Shown piece by piece: positions 1 to 7,903 of a DNA stretch of 64,000 nt; position 1 is the first letter of the stretch, and every line of letters begins with the position of its first letter. The stretch covers positions 558,001-622,000 of the forward strand of contig CAWFPL010000003.1 in assembly GCA_963817785.1 (NCBI GenBank), read 5' to 3'. The position numbers and the translations under genes were made by a program. The DNA is from JAKALD01 sp963817785. GTDB lineage: Bacteria; Pseudomonadota; Gammaproteobacteria; Burkholderiales; SG8-39. The notes under the pieces are model-generated. The model was not told the DNA's origin. It worked only from the letters and a program-made list of their open reading frames with translations, and searched no databases.

Positions 1-884
1 GCGCCACTGTCGGCGAGCTTGGCGAGCACGTACCAGGGATGCGCCGCGCCGAGCGGATCGCGGCTGCCGGGTGAGTGCGCGAGCACTGCCTCGAGGCAGC
101 GGCGCGAAACGAGCTCGAAGGCGCTCAGGCGGTCGCCCAGCCGGTCGCGCAACCGCGCAAGCAGCTCGACGGCGCGCCGGGGATTTTGCACGGCGATCCA
201 CGCCGTGGCCGAAGCCGTGGGCATGGGGTAGAGCTTGAGCACCGCCGCGGTGATCACGCCGAGCGTGCCTTCGGCACCGATGAACAGCTGCTTGAGGTCG
301 TAGCCGGTGTTGTCCTTGCGGAGCCCGCGCAGCCCGTTCCACACGCGGCCGTCGGGCAGCACCACCTCGAGACCGAGCACCAGGTCGCGCGCATTGCCGT
401 AGCGCAGGACGTTCACGCCGCCGGCGTTGGTCGAGAGGTTGCCGCCGATCTGGCAACTGCCCTCCGCGCCGAGCGAGAGCGGAAACAGCCGTCCCGCGTC
501 GCCCGCGGCGCGCTGGATCTGCGCCAGCACGCAGCCGGCCTCGGCGGTGACGGTGTAGTTGAGCGCGTCGAGCGCCCGCACGCGGTTCATGCGGCCCAGA
601 GAAAGCACGATCTCGCGCCGTGCGCCGGTCGGGACCGAGCCGCCGCACAGCCCGGTGTTGCCGCCTTGCGGAACCACCGCTATGCCCTCGCGCGCGCACA
701 GCGCGACCAACGCGGCGACTTCCGCCGTGCTCGCGGGGCACAGCACCGCCTCTGCCGGACCAAGGTACTGCTTGCGCCAGTCGACCAGATACGGTGCCGT
801 GTCGCCCGGCGCGGTCAGCACGTGCGGCTGCCCGACGATGGCGGCGAACTGCTCGAGCAAGCTTCCTTGTGTAACGGTGGACAT
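1..884 (-). CDS. FAD-binding oxidoreductase, GlcD / D-2-hydroxyacid dehydrogenase type (3' end outside window)
   Basis: The first 294 residues of a flavoprotein that would oxidise a 2-hydroxyacid. The FAD-binding PP-loop is visible as GGNTGLCGG at about residues 74-82. It is followed by the family's QIGGNLSTNAGG stretch and then LFIGAEGTLGVIT, all typical of the FAD_binding_4 domain. The C-terminal FAD-oxidase domain lies beyond the left edge, so the substrate (glycolate, D-lactate, D-2-hydroxyglutarate) cannot be settled. The start is ATG at 884 on the minus strand, giving MSTVTQGSLL. It is divergent from the binding-protein gene at 1002, with 117 bp between them. Confidence 0.88.
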   Translation of the reverse strand, partial: MSTVTQGSLLEQFAAIVGQPHVLTAPGDTAPYLVDWRKQYLGPAEAVLCPASTAEVAALVALCAREGIAVVPQGGNTGLCGGSVPTGARREIVLSLGRMNRVRALDALNYTVTAEAGCVLAQIQRAAGDAGRLFPLSLGAEGSCQIGGNLSTNAGGVNVLRYGNARDLVLGLEVVLPDGRVWNGLRGLRKDNTGYDLKQLFIGAEGTLGVITAAVLKLYPMPTASATAWIAVQNPRRAVELLARLRDRLGDRLSAFELVSRRCLEAVLAHSPGSRDPLGAAHPWYVLAKLADSG

Positions 885-908
885 GGGCGAAACGGAGGCA
901 GACGATCC

Positions 909-937
909 TTGACGGGGATTTTCGCACACCGTACTTT
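909..937 (+). promoter_or_regulatory. Possible sigma70 promoter for the binding-protein gene
   Basis: TTGACG at 909-914 is followed after 17 bp by TACTTT at 932-937 in the divergent intergenic region, about 65 bp before the TTG start at 1002. The -35 is good and the -10 is weak. The call rests on this match alone. Confidence 0.3.
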
Positions 938-1001
938 GACGACCGCAATAATCCTCCGGGAGCCAGATCTTGATCCGCCGTGCCTTGCCGGGAGCGGGCG
1001 C

Positions 1002-2177
1002 TTGAAGCGCTTCGCGCTCGTGGCGCTCACCTTCGCCGCGCTCACGGCGCGAGCCGAGCCGCCGATCACCGTGGGCGCGGTGGTGCCGCAGTCGGGCGAC
1101 CTGGCCACTCTGGCGGTGGGCCTGCGCAGCGCGCTGCTCCTGTGGCAGGAGGAAGCGAATGCCTCCGGCGGCCTGCTCGGCAGGCAGGTCGTGCTGCGGC
1201 TGCTCGACGATCACTCCGAAGCCGTGCAGGACGGCCGGCTGTATCGGCAGCTGATCGGCGAGGACAAGGCCGACTTGCTGATCGGACCGTTCGGATCGGC
1301 CGCGACGCTCATGGCTGCCGCGACTGCGGAAGGCCGCGGACGGGTACTGGTCAATTGCACGGGCACTTTCGGCGCGCTCGGCAAGGTGGCCTACCGCTAC
1401 GTGTTCCAAGTGCCTGCGCCGCTCGCGGCCTACGGCACGGGCGCGCTCGCGATCGCGCAGCAGGCGGGGTACCGCAGGCTGTTTCTGATCGCGCGCGACG
1501 ACCCGGGTGCGCGCGAGGCGGCGGATCGGGCGCGGGCGGATGCGATGGCCCTTGGTCTCGAGGCGAGCGAGGTCGCGGTGGTCGCGTCCAAGACCACCGA
1601 CTACACCGGGATGATCCGCGACGCGCAGGCGATGCACGCGCAGGCCTGGATCGAGTTCGGGCAGCCGCAGGACGCCGCCAACCTGGTGATCGGGCTCAAG
1701 AGCGCCGGCTATGCGCCGCAGATGCTGGTGGCGCAGGGAGCGGCCGATCCGCGCTTCATTGGGCTCGTGGGCCAGGACGCCGAGTACGCGATGGGGATCC
1801 TGCCGTACGCGCCCACCTTGCCGAGCCGCGGCAACGCCCAGTTCGTGCGCGCCTACGAGAAGAAGTGGCATGCCGCGCCGGGGCTGGCGGCAGCCGAGGG
1901 CTACGCCGCGGCCAAGGTGCTGGAGGCAGGGGTGCAGCGCGCCGGCACGCTCGATCAGGACAAGCTGCGCGGCGCGCTCTCGGCGCTGGAAACCCAGACC
2001 GTGCTCGGCGAGTACAAGGTCGACCGCTACGGCGGGCAGATCGCCGCCAAGCCGGCAGTGGTCCAGATTCTCAAAGGTCGGCGCGTAATCGTGTGGCCGC
2101 AGCGCTGGGCGAGCGCGCCATGGCAGCTGCCTTATCCTTCCTGGGCGCAGCGCAAGCCGATCGGTCCCGGGGATTGA
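1002..2177 (+). CDS. ABC transporter substrate-binding protein, branched-chain amino acid (LivJ) type
   Basis: A 391-residue periplasmic ligand-binding protein of the type I fold (peripla_BP_6). It opens with a Sec signal (KRFALVALTFAALTARA, cleavage likely near residue 18) and continues ITVGAVVPQSGDLATL, the usual beginning of mature LivJ/UrtA-like proteins. The chosen start is TTG at 1002, because it precedes the signal peptide directly and GGGAG lies 7-8 bp upstream. The frame is open further upstream, but only as antisense of the oxidase gene. No permease or ATPase genes follow, so it is an orphan receptor, perhaps for an organic or aromatic acid. The ligand is not predictable from the sequence. 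Confidence 0.85.
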   Translation: MKRFALVALTFAALTARAEPPITVGAVVPQSGDLATLAVGLRSALLLWQEEANASGGLLGRQVVLRLLDDHSEAVQDGRLYRQLIGEDKADLLIGPFGSAATLMAAATAEGRGRVLVNCTGTFGALGKVAYRYVFQVPAPLAAYGTGALAIAQQAGYRRLFLIARDDPGAREAADRARADAMALGLEASEVAVVASKTTDYTGMIRDAQAMHAQAWIEFGQPQDAANLVIGLKSAGYAPQMLVAQGAADPRFIGLVGQDAEYAMGILPYAPTLPSRGNAQFVRAYEKKWHAAPGLAAAEGYAAAKVLEAGVQRAGTLDQDKLRGALSALETQTVLGEYKVDRYGGQIAAKPAVVQILKGRRVIVWPQRWASAPWQLPYPSWAQRKPIGPGD

Positions 2178-2231
2178 GCCGTGCGCCGGGACGGCCGCCG
2201 CGCATTCGATCGCCAGACAGCGAGGTTCTAG

Positions 2232-3131
2232 ATGCCGCTCAACCGCTCGTTCCTGTTCGCGCCGGGCAACCATGCGCGCCGCGTCGAGAAGGCGTTCACG
2301 CTCGGCGCCGACGCCGTGATCCTGGACCTGGAGGACGCGGTCGCGGTCTCCGACAAGGTTGCCACGCGGCGACTGGTCGCCGAGGCCCTCGCGCGGCCGC
2401 GTGCCTGCCGCGGCTACGTGCGCGTCAACGCGCCCTCCACCGAGTTCTGCTACGGCGATCTGGTCGCCGTGATCGGCGAGGGCGTCGACGGCGTGGTGGT
2501 GCCCAAGATCGAGAGCGCCGCCGATCTGCACGCGATCGACTGGCTGCTCGCCAACCTCGAGCGCGAGCGCGGGCTTGCCGTGGGCTCGATCGACCTGATG
2601 CCGATCGTGGAGACCGCGGCCGGGGTGTCGCGGGTCGACCGCATCCTGCAGGCGCGCAGCCTGAGGACGTATCCCGGCGCCTGGCGGGTCAGGCGCCTCG
2701 CCTTCGGCGCGGCGGATTTCAGCCACGATACGGGTCTCGCGCCGTCGCTCGACGAGGACGAGCTCGCGCATGCGCGCGCGCGCATCGTGCTCGCCTCGCG
2801 CGCGGCGGGTTTCGAGGGGCCGATCGACAGCCCGTGGTTTCACCTGCGCGAGCCGCAGGCGTTCGCCCGCGCGCTCGAGCGCAGCCGCCGTGCGGGATTC
2901 CAGGGTCGGCTGTGCATCCACCCCGGCCAGGTGGCGCCGGTCAACGCGGCGTTCACGCCGAGCGACGAGGAGGTGGCGCGCGCCGAGAAGATCGTCGCCG
3001 CGTTCAAGGCTGCCGAAGCGAGCGGTGCGGCGGCGATCGAGGTCGACGGGCAGATGGTCGATTACCCGGTCGCGCACCGGGCGCAGGCGGTGCTCGACGC
3101 GATGCGCGCAGTCCGCTCGAGAAGCGCCTAA
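2232..3131 (+). CDS. HpcH/HpaI or CitE-family aldolase/citrate lyase (CoA ester lyase)
   Basis: A 299-residue TIM-barrel lyase of the CitE family, which cleaves or forms C-C bonds in acyl-CoA esters such as citryl-, malyl- or citramalyl-CoA using Mg2+. Visible family signatures are RSFLFAPGNH at the N terminus, LDLEDAV at residues 31-37, VPKIESA near residue 91 (metal ligand Glu), PIVETAAG, and CIHPGQV in the C-terminal third. It is followed with zero spacing by an MFS gene, so the two are probably co-transcribed. The substrate is not defined by the sequence. Confidence 0.88.
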   Translation: MPLNRSFLFAPGNHARRVEKAFTLGADAVILDLEDAVAVSDKVATRRLVAEALARPRACRGYVRVNAPSTEFCYGDLVAVIGEGVDGVVVPKIESAADLHAIDWLLANLERERGLAVGSIDLMPIVETAAGVSRVDRILQARSLRTYPGAWRVRRLAFGAADFSHDTGLAPSLDEDELAHARARIVLASRAAGFEGPIDSPWFHLREPQAFARALERSRRAGFQGRLCIHPGQVAPVNAAFTPSDEEVARAEKIVAAFKAAEASGAAAIEVDGQMVDYPVAHRAQAVLDAMRAVRSRSA

Positions 3132-4346
3132 GTGAGCGGCGGCAGCCCGGGCCTGCGCTCGGTGGCGCTGCCGCTCGGCGCGACCTTTGCGGTGCAGACC
3201 CTGGTGGCGCTGGGCGTGTACTGCGCTCCGGTGATGGCGCCGGTGGCGGCGCGCGAGCTGGGAGTGCCGGCGGCCGCGATCGGCTACTTCATCGCGACGG
3301 CGTACCTGGGCAGCATGGTGGGGTCGGTGACTGCCGGCGGCTGGGTGGCGCGCTTCGGCGCGATCCGCGTGAGCCAGGTCGGGCTGGTGCTGGTACTCCT
3401 CGGGCTCACGCTCGCTTCCACGGCCCTGCTGCCCGTCATGGTGCTCGGCGCGTTCGTCATCGGCCTGGGCTATGGCCCGGCCACTCCAGCCAGCTCGCAC
3501 ATCCTCGCGCGCGCGGCGCCGCCCAGGCTGGTGGCGCTCACCTTCTCGATCAAGCAGACCGGCGTGCCGGCCGGCGGAGCGATCGCCGGCGCGCTCGTCC
3601 CGGTACTGATTCTTGCGGTCGGCTGGCGTGAGTCCGCGCTGCTGATCGGTGCGCTGTGCCTGCTGCTCGCGCTCGCCATCGAGCCGGCGCGCGCACGCTA
3701 TGACCGCGGCCTCAACCGCTCGGCACCGATCTCGCTCGCCGCCGCCTTTCAGCCGGTGCTCCTCGTGCTGCGCTCGCCGCGCCTGCGCGAGATGGCGCTC
3801 GCCTCGTTCATCTTCGGTGGCGTGCAGATCACCCTGGTCACCTATCTCGTGACCTTCCTCACCGAGAGCTTCGCCCTGTCGCTGGTGCTGGCGGGCTTCG
3901 TCATGGCGGTTTCCCAGCTCGCCAGCGTGATCGGACGCATCGCGTGGGGCCTGGTCGCCGACCGCGCGTTTTCGCGCCGCGCAGTGCTCGGCGCGCTCGG
4001 CCTGGGCATGGGGCTTTCGGCGATGGCCATGCTCGCCGCGGGCTCGCACTGGCCGACCTGGGTGTTGTTCTGCTATGCCGCCGTGTTCGGGGCGACCGCC
4101 GTGGGATGGAACGGGGTGTACCTGGCGGAGGTGGCTCGACTCGCGCCCCTGGGCCAGACCAGCCAGGCGACCGGCGGTTGCCTGTTCTTCACCTTCCTCG
4201 GCGTGGTCGTGAGCCCGCCGCTGTTCAATTTGGTTCTTGCGCTCGGCGGCAGCTATGCAGTCGCGTACGCGCTGTTCGGCGTGCCGGCGCTCGCGATCGG
4301 GGCGCGCCTGCTGCGCGGGCACCGCAGGCTAGAATCGCGCCGATGA
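3132..4346 (+). CDS. MFS transporter
   Basis: A 404-residue inner-membrane carrier with about 12 hydrophobic helices, consistent with the major facilitator superfamily. Segments such as GAFVIGLGYGPATPASSHIL (helix 4/5) and a second repeat from about residue 210 are typical. The start is GTG at 3132, immediately after the stop of the CitE-like gene. Its own stop overlaps the next start (ATGA). Substrate unknown; the neighbours suggest an organic acid. Confidence 0.85.
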   Translation: MSGGSPGLRSVALPLGATFAVQTLVALGVYCAPVMAPVAARELGVPAAAIGYFIATAYLGSMVGSVTAGGWVARFGAIRVSQVGLVLVLLGLTLASTALLPVMVLGAFVIGLGYGPATPASSHILARAAPPRLVALTFSIKQTGVPAGGAIAGALVPVLILAVGWRESALLIGALCLLLALAIEPARARYDRGLNRSAPISLAAAFQPVLLVLRSPRLREMALASFIFGGVQITLVTYLVTFLTESFALSLVLAGFVMAVSQLASVIGRIAWGLVADRAFSRRAVLGALGLGMGLSAMAMLAAGSHWPTWVLFCYAAVFGATAVGWNGVYLAEVARLAPLGQTSQATGGCLFFTFLGVVVSPPLFNLVLALGGSYAVAYALFGVPALAIGARLLRGHRRLESRR

Positions 4347-4759
4347 GTGACATTCCCGAGGGCTACCGTCCGATCGAGCGCGCGAGTCCCTTTGTCGAGC
4401 TGATCGGCCCGGTCTACGAGCGGCGCCGCGGCGAGCGGGTCTCGATCGGGCTGCGCATCGAGCGCAAGCACACCAACCGGCGCGGAGTGTGCCACGGGGG
4501 CGTGCTCGCCACGCTGGCCGACATCGCGCTCGGCTACGCCATGCTCGGCCAGGCCGGCGCCAAGGGCGGCTTCGTTACCGCCAACCTCGCGATCGATTAT
4601 GCCGGCGCAGCGAAGCTCGGAGACTGGCTGCATTCGGAGGTGGAGGTCCAGCGCATGGGCTCGCGGCTCGCCTTCGCCAACGGCTATCTCGTTCGCGGCG
4701 AGACGCGCATCGTGCGCGCGAGCGCCATCTTCGCGCTGCCCGGCCGCCCGGCCGGATGA
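4343..4759 (+). CDS. PaaI-family hotdog thioesterase
   Basis: A 138-residue single hotdog-fold acyl-CoA thioesterase. The signature HGGVLATLAD at residues 51-60 holds the turn and acidic residue typical of PaaI/YbgC-like enzymes, and the C-terminal strand SAIFALPGR fits the fold. The start ATG overlaps the MFS stop by 4 bp and its end overlaps the next start by 4 bp, so the genes are translationally coupled. The likely role is release of CoA from an intermediate of the upstream lyase pathway, which is an inference from context. Confidence 0.85.
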   Translation: MSDIPEGYRPIERASPFVELIGPVYERRRGERVSIGLRIERKHTNRRGVCHGGVLATLADIALGYAMLGQAGAKGGFVTANLAIDYAGAAKLGDWLHSEVEVQRMGSRLAFANGYLVRGETRIVRASAIFALPGRPAG

Positions 4760-5415
4760 GCGGCATACGCGATGCGATCCTGGTGCACGGCCTGTGGATG
4801 CCGGGCCTCGCCATGACCGCGCTCGCCACACGCCTCGCGCGGACCGGCCTGCGCTGCCACGTGTTCTCCTACGCAGGACGCGCGCGCCCGATCGAGGCGC
4901 ATGCGGAGCGCCTCGTGCGCTTCGCGCGCGAGCGTGCGCCGGACGGGGCGCACTTCGTCGCCCACAGCCTCGGCGGCCTGGTGGTGCTGCAGGCGCTCCA
5001 TGCCGACCGCGGCCTTTGCGTCGGCCGCGTAGTGCTGCTCGGCACGCCGGCACAGGGCTGTCTCGCCGGCCAGCGCCTGGCGCGCTTTCGCATCGGCCGC
5101 TGGCTGCTTGGCGCGAGCGAGCCGCTGTGGCGCGACCACGCGCTTTCGTCGGAGCGCGGCCCGCGCTGGCAGCGCCCGGAGGCGCTCGGAATCATCGCGG
5201 GGACGCTGCCGCTCGGGCTGGGCTGGGTGATCGCGCGGCGGCAAGGCCCCGGCGACGGCGTGGTGCGGGTGGAGGAGACGAGCGTGCCGGGCATGACCGA
5301 GCGCATCGTGCTTCCGGTCAACCACAGCGGCATGCTTGTTTCCGCACGCGTGGCCGCCCAAGTGGTCGCGTTCCTGCGCACGGCCCGGTTCGCACCAGAT
5401 GGGCAACGGCACTGA
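4756..5415 (+). CDS. Alpha/beta hydrolase, lipase/PGAP1-like
   Basis: A 219-residue alpha/beta hydrolase. It begins with the oxyanion strand AILVHGLWMPG (residues 7-17). The nucleophile elbow is HSLGG with Ser71, and the likely catalytic His is in VNHSGM near the C terminus. No signal peptide is visible, so it is probably cytoplasmic. The start overlaps the thioesterase stop (ATGA). The substrate is an unknown ester or lipid. Confidence 0.82.
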   Translation: MSGIRDAILVHGLWMPGLAMTALATRLARTGLRCHVFSYAGRARPIEAHAERLVRFARERAPDGAHFVAHSLGGLVVLQALHADRGLCVGRVVLLGTPAQGCLAGQRLARFRIGRWLLGASEPLWRDHALSSERGPRWQRPEALGIIAGTLPLGLGWVIARRQGPGDGVVRVEETSVPGMTERIVLPVNHSGMLVSARVAAQVVAFLRTARFAPDGQRH

Positions 5416-6490
5416 GGCGGCAGTGCGGGTCGCCCGGAAAGCGCTCAAGGCGATCGCTGCGCTGTGCGCCGTGCTCGCGCTCGGAGGCTGCGGAACCCTC
5501 TCGTACTACGCGCAGGCGGTCCACGGAGAGCTCTCGCTGCTCGCGCGCGCCGAGCCGGTGCAGACGCTGCTCGCCGATCCCTCGACGCCCGAGGCGCTGC
5601 GCGCGCGGCTGAGGGCCGCGGAGTCGATCCGGGACTTCGCCTCGCGCGAGCTCAAGCTTCCCGACAACGACAGCTACCGGCGCTATTCCGAGCTCGGGCG
5701 TCCGTACGCGGTGTGGAACGTGGTCGCGACCCCGGAATTCTCCCTGGAGCCGCTGCGGTCCTGCTTTCCGGTGGCCGGGTGCGTGAGCTATCGGGGCTTT
5801 TTCGCCCAACGCGACGCCGAAGCCTATGGCGCACGGCTGCGCGCGCGCGCCGACGACGTCATCGTATACGGCGTGCCGGCGTATTCGACGCTCGGCTGGT
5901 TCGACGACCCGCTGCTCTCGACCTTCATCCGCTTTCCCGAGACCGAGCTCGCGCACCTGGTGTTTCACGAGCTCACGCACCAGCTCATCTACGTCAAAGG
6001 CGACTCGACGTTCGACGAATCCCTGGCCGAGACCGTGGCGCACGTCGGCGTGAGGCGCTGGCTGGCGGCGACCGGCCGCGAGGCGGAGCTGGCTTCGTAC
6101 ACCACGGCGCAACGACGAATGCGCCAGTTCGCGGCGCTGCTCTCGCAGACCCGCGGCGAGCTGGAGCGAATCTACGCCGAGCCGATCCCCGCGAAGTCGA
6201 TGCGCGAGCGCAAGCGCGCGGCGTTCGCGCGGCTGCTGCGGCGCTACGCGGCGCTGAAAGACAGCTGGGGTGGATTCTCCGGCTACGACCGCCTCTTCGC
6301 GGGCGGGCCGAACAATGCGCTGCTCGCCTCGTTCACGACCTACACGGAGTATGTGCCGGCGTTCGAGCGCCTGCTCGAGCAGGCGGGCGGCGACCTGGAG
6401 AAGTTCTACGCAAAGGTGCGTGCGCTGGCGGCGCTGCCCAAGGCCGAGCGCGACCGGGATCTGGAAAAGCTAGCGCGCGGTCCAGCCTAG
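5399..6490 (+). CDS. Predicted aminopeptidase, lipoprotein (DUF2265 / COG4324-like)
   Basis: A 363-residue putative zinc peptidase anchored in the envelope. A hydrophobic segment ends in a lipobox with Cys31 (ALGGC). The zinc motif HELTH is at residues 190-194, with FDESLAE about 15 residues later supplying a candidate third ligand. This matches the predicted aminopeptidase family. The ATG at 5399 overlaps the previous gene by 17 bp; GTG at 5423 is an equally good start and also keeps the lipobox. The 3' end overlaps the convergent hydroxybutyrate dehydrogenase gene by 21 bp. Confidence 0.8.
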   Translation: MGNGTEAAVRVARKALKAIAALCAVLALGGCGTLSYYAQAVHGELSLLARAEPVQTLLADPSTPEALRARLRAAESIRDFASRELKLPDNDSYRRYSELGRPYAVWNVVATPEFSLEPLRSCFPVAGCVSYRGFFAQRDAEAYGARLRARADDVIVYGVPAYSTLGWFDDPLLSTFIRFPETELAHLVFHELTHQLIYVKGDSTFDESLAETVAHVGVRRWLAATGREAELASYTTAQRRMRQFAALLSQTRGELERIYAEPIPAKSMRERKRAAFARLLRRYAALKDSWGGFSGYDRLFAGGPNNALLASFTTYTEYVPAFERLLEQAGGDLEKFYAKVRALAALPKAERDRDLEKLARGPA

Positions 6491-7243
6491 GTCCATCGGG
6501 AGCGCCGCGCCGCTGATCACGCCCGCCGCGTCGCTGCACAGGTAGGCGACGAAGTCGGCGACCTCGCGCGGCTCGATCAGGCGCTTGATCGCGGCTGGCG
6601 CGAGCATGATCTTCTGCACCACTTCCTCGGGCGAGATGGCGTTCGCCTTCGCCTGGTCGGCGATCTGGCTGTCCACCAGCGGCGTGCGCACGTAGGCCGG
6701 GCAGATCGCGTTCGCGGTAATGCCGAACTCGCCGCCCTCGAGCGCCGCGGTGCGCGTCAGGCCGACCAGCCCGTGCTTGGCCGAGATGTACGCCGCCTTG
6801 AAGGGCGAGGCCACCAGGGCGTGGATCGAGGCGATGTTGATCAAGCGCCCCCACTTCTGGCGCTTCATCGCCGGCCAGCAATAGCGCGTGAGCAGGAACG
6901 GCGCGGTGAGCATGAGCGCGAGCATGCGGTCCCACTGGTCCTCGGGAAACTCCTCGATCGGCGCGACGTGCTGGTAGCCGGCGTTGTTGACCAGCACGTG
7001 CACCGTGCCGTGCGCCGCGAGCGCCGCGTCGACCAGCGCGCGGCAGCCGGCGCGCCGGCTCAGGTCGGCGGCCACGAAGGTCGCGCCGATGCGACGCGCC
7101 TGCTCGGTGCCGGCATTCTCGTTCACGTCGGCGAGCACCAGCCGCGCGCCGTCGGCAGCGAGGCGCTCGGCGCAGGCGAGACCGATGCCGCTCGCCGCCC
7201 CGGTGACGATCGCAACCTTGCCTCTGAGTGTTCCCGCGCTCAC
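6470..7243 (-). CDS. 3-hydroxybutyrate dehydrogenase (SDR family)
   Basis: A 257-residue short-chain dehydrogenase that interconverts (R)-3-hydroxybutyrate and acetoacetate with NAD. Visible are the cofactor motif TGAASGIG (residues 14-21), NNAG, the catalytic Ser139 and YISAK with Tyr152 and Lys156. The sequence NAICPAYVRTPLVD is characteristic of bacterial BdhA/PhbH. Together with the acetoacetyl-CoA synthetase at 21420 it would allow use of 3-hydroxybutyrate. It lies 10 bp upstream of nothing on its own strand; the glutathione transferase gene precedes it by 10 bp, suggesting co-transcription. Confidence 0.9.
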   Translation of the reverse strand: MSAGTLRGKVAIVTGAASGIGLACAERLAADGARLVLADVNENAGTEQARRIGATFVAADLSRRAGCRALVDAALAAHGTVHVLVNNAGYQHVAPIEEFPEDQWDRMLALMLTAPFLLTRYCWPAMKRQKWGRLINIASIHALVASPFKAAYISAKHGLVGLTRTAALEGGEFGITANAICPAYVRTPLVDSQIADQAKANAISPEEVVQKIMLAPAAIKRLIEPREVADFVAYLCSDAAGVISGAALPMDLGWTAR

Positions 7244-7253
7244 GGCTGGGGCC

Positions 7254-7874
7254 TCAGCTCTGCGCGACCGCGATCCATTTCTGATAGCCGGGGCGCTCGA
7301 GCAGGCGCCGGTACCAGGCGGCGACGTTGGGCAGCGCCGGGCGCTCGATCGGCAATGTCAGGTACGGATGCACGAAGCAGCCCAGCGGAATGTCGCCCAT
7401 GGTGAGCTGCTCGCCGGCGATGAATGAACGCCCGGCGAGCACCGCGTCGACCATGCCGAGCACCTCGCCGCACTTCTTCGCACCCTCCTCGATCGCCTTC
7501 GTGTCGCGCTTCTCGGGCGGCGTGCGCACCAGGCCCCAGAACACCGGGCGGTAGGGCACGGAGAAGGTCGAGGTGGTCCAGTCCATCCAGCGGTCCGCGT
7601 CCGCGCGCACGCGCACGTCGGCCGGCCAGAGCGTGCCTGCGCCGTGCCTGGCCGCGAGGTAGCGCACGATCGCGTGCGACTCCCACAGCACGAAGCCGTC
7701 GTCCTCGATGGTCGGTACCAGCCCGTTCGGGTTGAGCTTGCGGTACTCGGGTGTGTTGACCACGCCGTACTGCATGCCGGCATCGACGCGCTCGTATTGC
7801 AGGCCGAGCTCCGCGCAGCACCACAGCACTTTCTTCACGTTGACCGAGTTGAGGCGTCCCCAGATTTTCAGCAT
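7254..7874 (-). CDS. Glutathione S-transferase
   Basis: A 206-residue GST. The N-terminal thioredoxin fold carries NPNGLVPTIEDDGFVLWESHAI split over two strands, which holds the conserved cis-Pro and the Glu-Ser glutathione-binding pair. A helical C-terminal domain follows from about residue 88, with the N-capping motif MGDIPLG. The active-site Ser10 in RLNSVNV is of the theta/beta type. The neighbouring gamma-glutamyltransferase gene also acts on glutathione. Confidence 0.9.
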   Translation of the reverse strand: MLKIWGRLNSVNVKKVLWCCAELGLQYERVDAGMQYGVVNTPEYRKLNPNGLVPTIEDDGFVLWESHAIVRYLAARHGAGTLWPADVRVRADADRWMDWTTSTFSVPYRPVFWGLVRTPPEKRDTKAIEEGAKKCGEVLGMVDAVLAGRSFIAGEQLTMGDIPLGCFVHPYLTLPIERPALPNVAAWYRRLLERPGYQKWIAVAQS

Positions 7875-7903
7875 GCCAAGTCCTTTGGCGTAGATGCGGG
7901 CCG

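Noticed and set aside
75..1001. Upstream part of the frame that contains the binding protein
   Set aside because: It is antisense to the FAD oxidase and precedes a normal signal peptide, so translation should start at 1002.
980..3631. 883-codon open frame on the plus strand
   Set aside because: It runs across three real genes in another frame. Its translation is Arg/Ala/Gly-rich with no motif, typical of shadow frames in GC-rich DNA.
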